A stretch of DNA of 6,122 bases, from positions 1-6,122 of the forward strand of contig JANNGT010000377.1 in assembly GCA_031404015.1 (NCBI GenBank), read 5' to 3'. Of this stretch, positions 5,997 through 6,122 are shown one piece after another; within the stretch, counting starts at the first letter, position 1, and each line of letters begins with the position of its first letter. This DNA comes from RPQJ01 sp031404015. GTDB lineage: Bacteria > Pseudomonadota > Gammaproteobacteria > Steroidobacterales > Steroidobacteraceae. The notes beneath the pieces were generated by a model that was not told the origin of the DNA, did no database searches, and was given only the letters and a program-made list of their open reading frames with translations. The position numbers were made by a program, and so were the translations under genes.

Positions 5997-6122
5997 ATGG
6001 CCATGCAGCCCGGGTTGTTCCGTAATGTCCATGATCGCGACTATCTGGGCTTCTGGGCCGACCAGACGCTCAATGCTCGTGGCGTCGCGGACTTCCTCGA
6101 TCTGAAGAAGCCCGACGTCGCT
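5997..6122 (+). CDS. N-terminal fragment, possible MbcA/ParS/Xre-type antitoxin
   Basis: An open frame of 42 codons runs off the right edge of the window. The ATG at 5997 is preceded by GAGG (5986-5989) with 7 nt spacing; a second in-frame ATG lies at 6003. The visible protein has an N-terminal DYLGFWADQTLNARGV segment (about 16-31) and then VADFLDLKKPDVA (about 30-42). This looks like the beginning of the helix-turn-helix region of proteins annotated as antitoxins with a DUF2384/MbcA/ParS-type toxin-binding domain. In that family the helix-turn-helix continues with a conserved SVRFD-type stretch and the toxin-binding part is C-terminal; all of that is outside the window. The gene start is well supported, but the family call rests on 42 residues and is from memory of similar sequences. 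A RES-domain or other toxin gene next to it would support the call. Confidence 0.5.
   Translation, partial: MAMQPGLFRNVHDRDYLGFWADQTLNARGVADFLDLKKPDVA

Noticed and set aside
5462..6004. 180-aa leftward open frame spanning the divergent intergenic region
   Set aside because: It overlaps the DUF885 signal peptide region in another frame and the start of the rightward gene. The translation is Pro/Arg/Ser-rich and looks non-coding.

Overview
The window is GC-rich bacterial chromosomal DNA, most likely from a gammaproteobacterium of the Xanthomonadales type. This placement is an inference. It rests on the long (412-aa) proteobacterial form of IspG, a DUF2189 membrane protein, a large secreted DUF885 protein and the base composition; no marker gene settles it.

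Left part (1-1229): a complete IS30-family insertion sequence. The first base of the window is the outer end of its left inverted repeat, and base 1229 is the outer end of its right inverted repeat. The transposase is intact, has its DDE residues, and reads leftward. Immediately right of the element is a tract of six imperfect 9-nt repeats. It ends at the likely ATG of a rightward DUF2189 multi-pass membrane protein (1286-2104). The IS has therefore landed in the immediate 5' region of that gene and probably separates it from its promoter.

Middle part (2105-5741): three leftward genes. In transcription order they are a secreted DUF885 putative metallohydrolase (5741-3954), ispG of the MEP isoprenoid pathway (3917-2679), and a small lipoprotein with 11-residue repeats (2545-2192). 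DUF885 and ispG are only 36 nt apart and probably co-transcribed. The lipoprotein gene follows after a 133-nt gap with its own strong ribosome binding site. It converges with the DUF2189 gene, and a strong 18-bp hairpin (2144-2182) lies between the two stops.

Right part (5742-6122): a 255-nt divergent intergenic region, then the first 42 codons of a rightward gene. Its N-terminus resembles the MbcA/ParS/Xre-type antitoxin family; the gene is cut by the window edge.

I see no CRISPR array, tRNA, rRNA or prophage, and no clearly new multi-gene system. The points most worth a second look are the IS/9-nt-repeat/DUF2189 junction, the hendecad-repeat lipoprotein and the truncated possible antitoxin.
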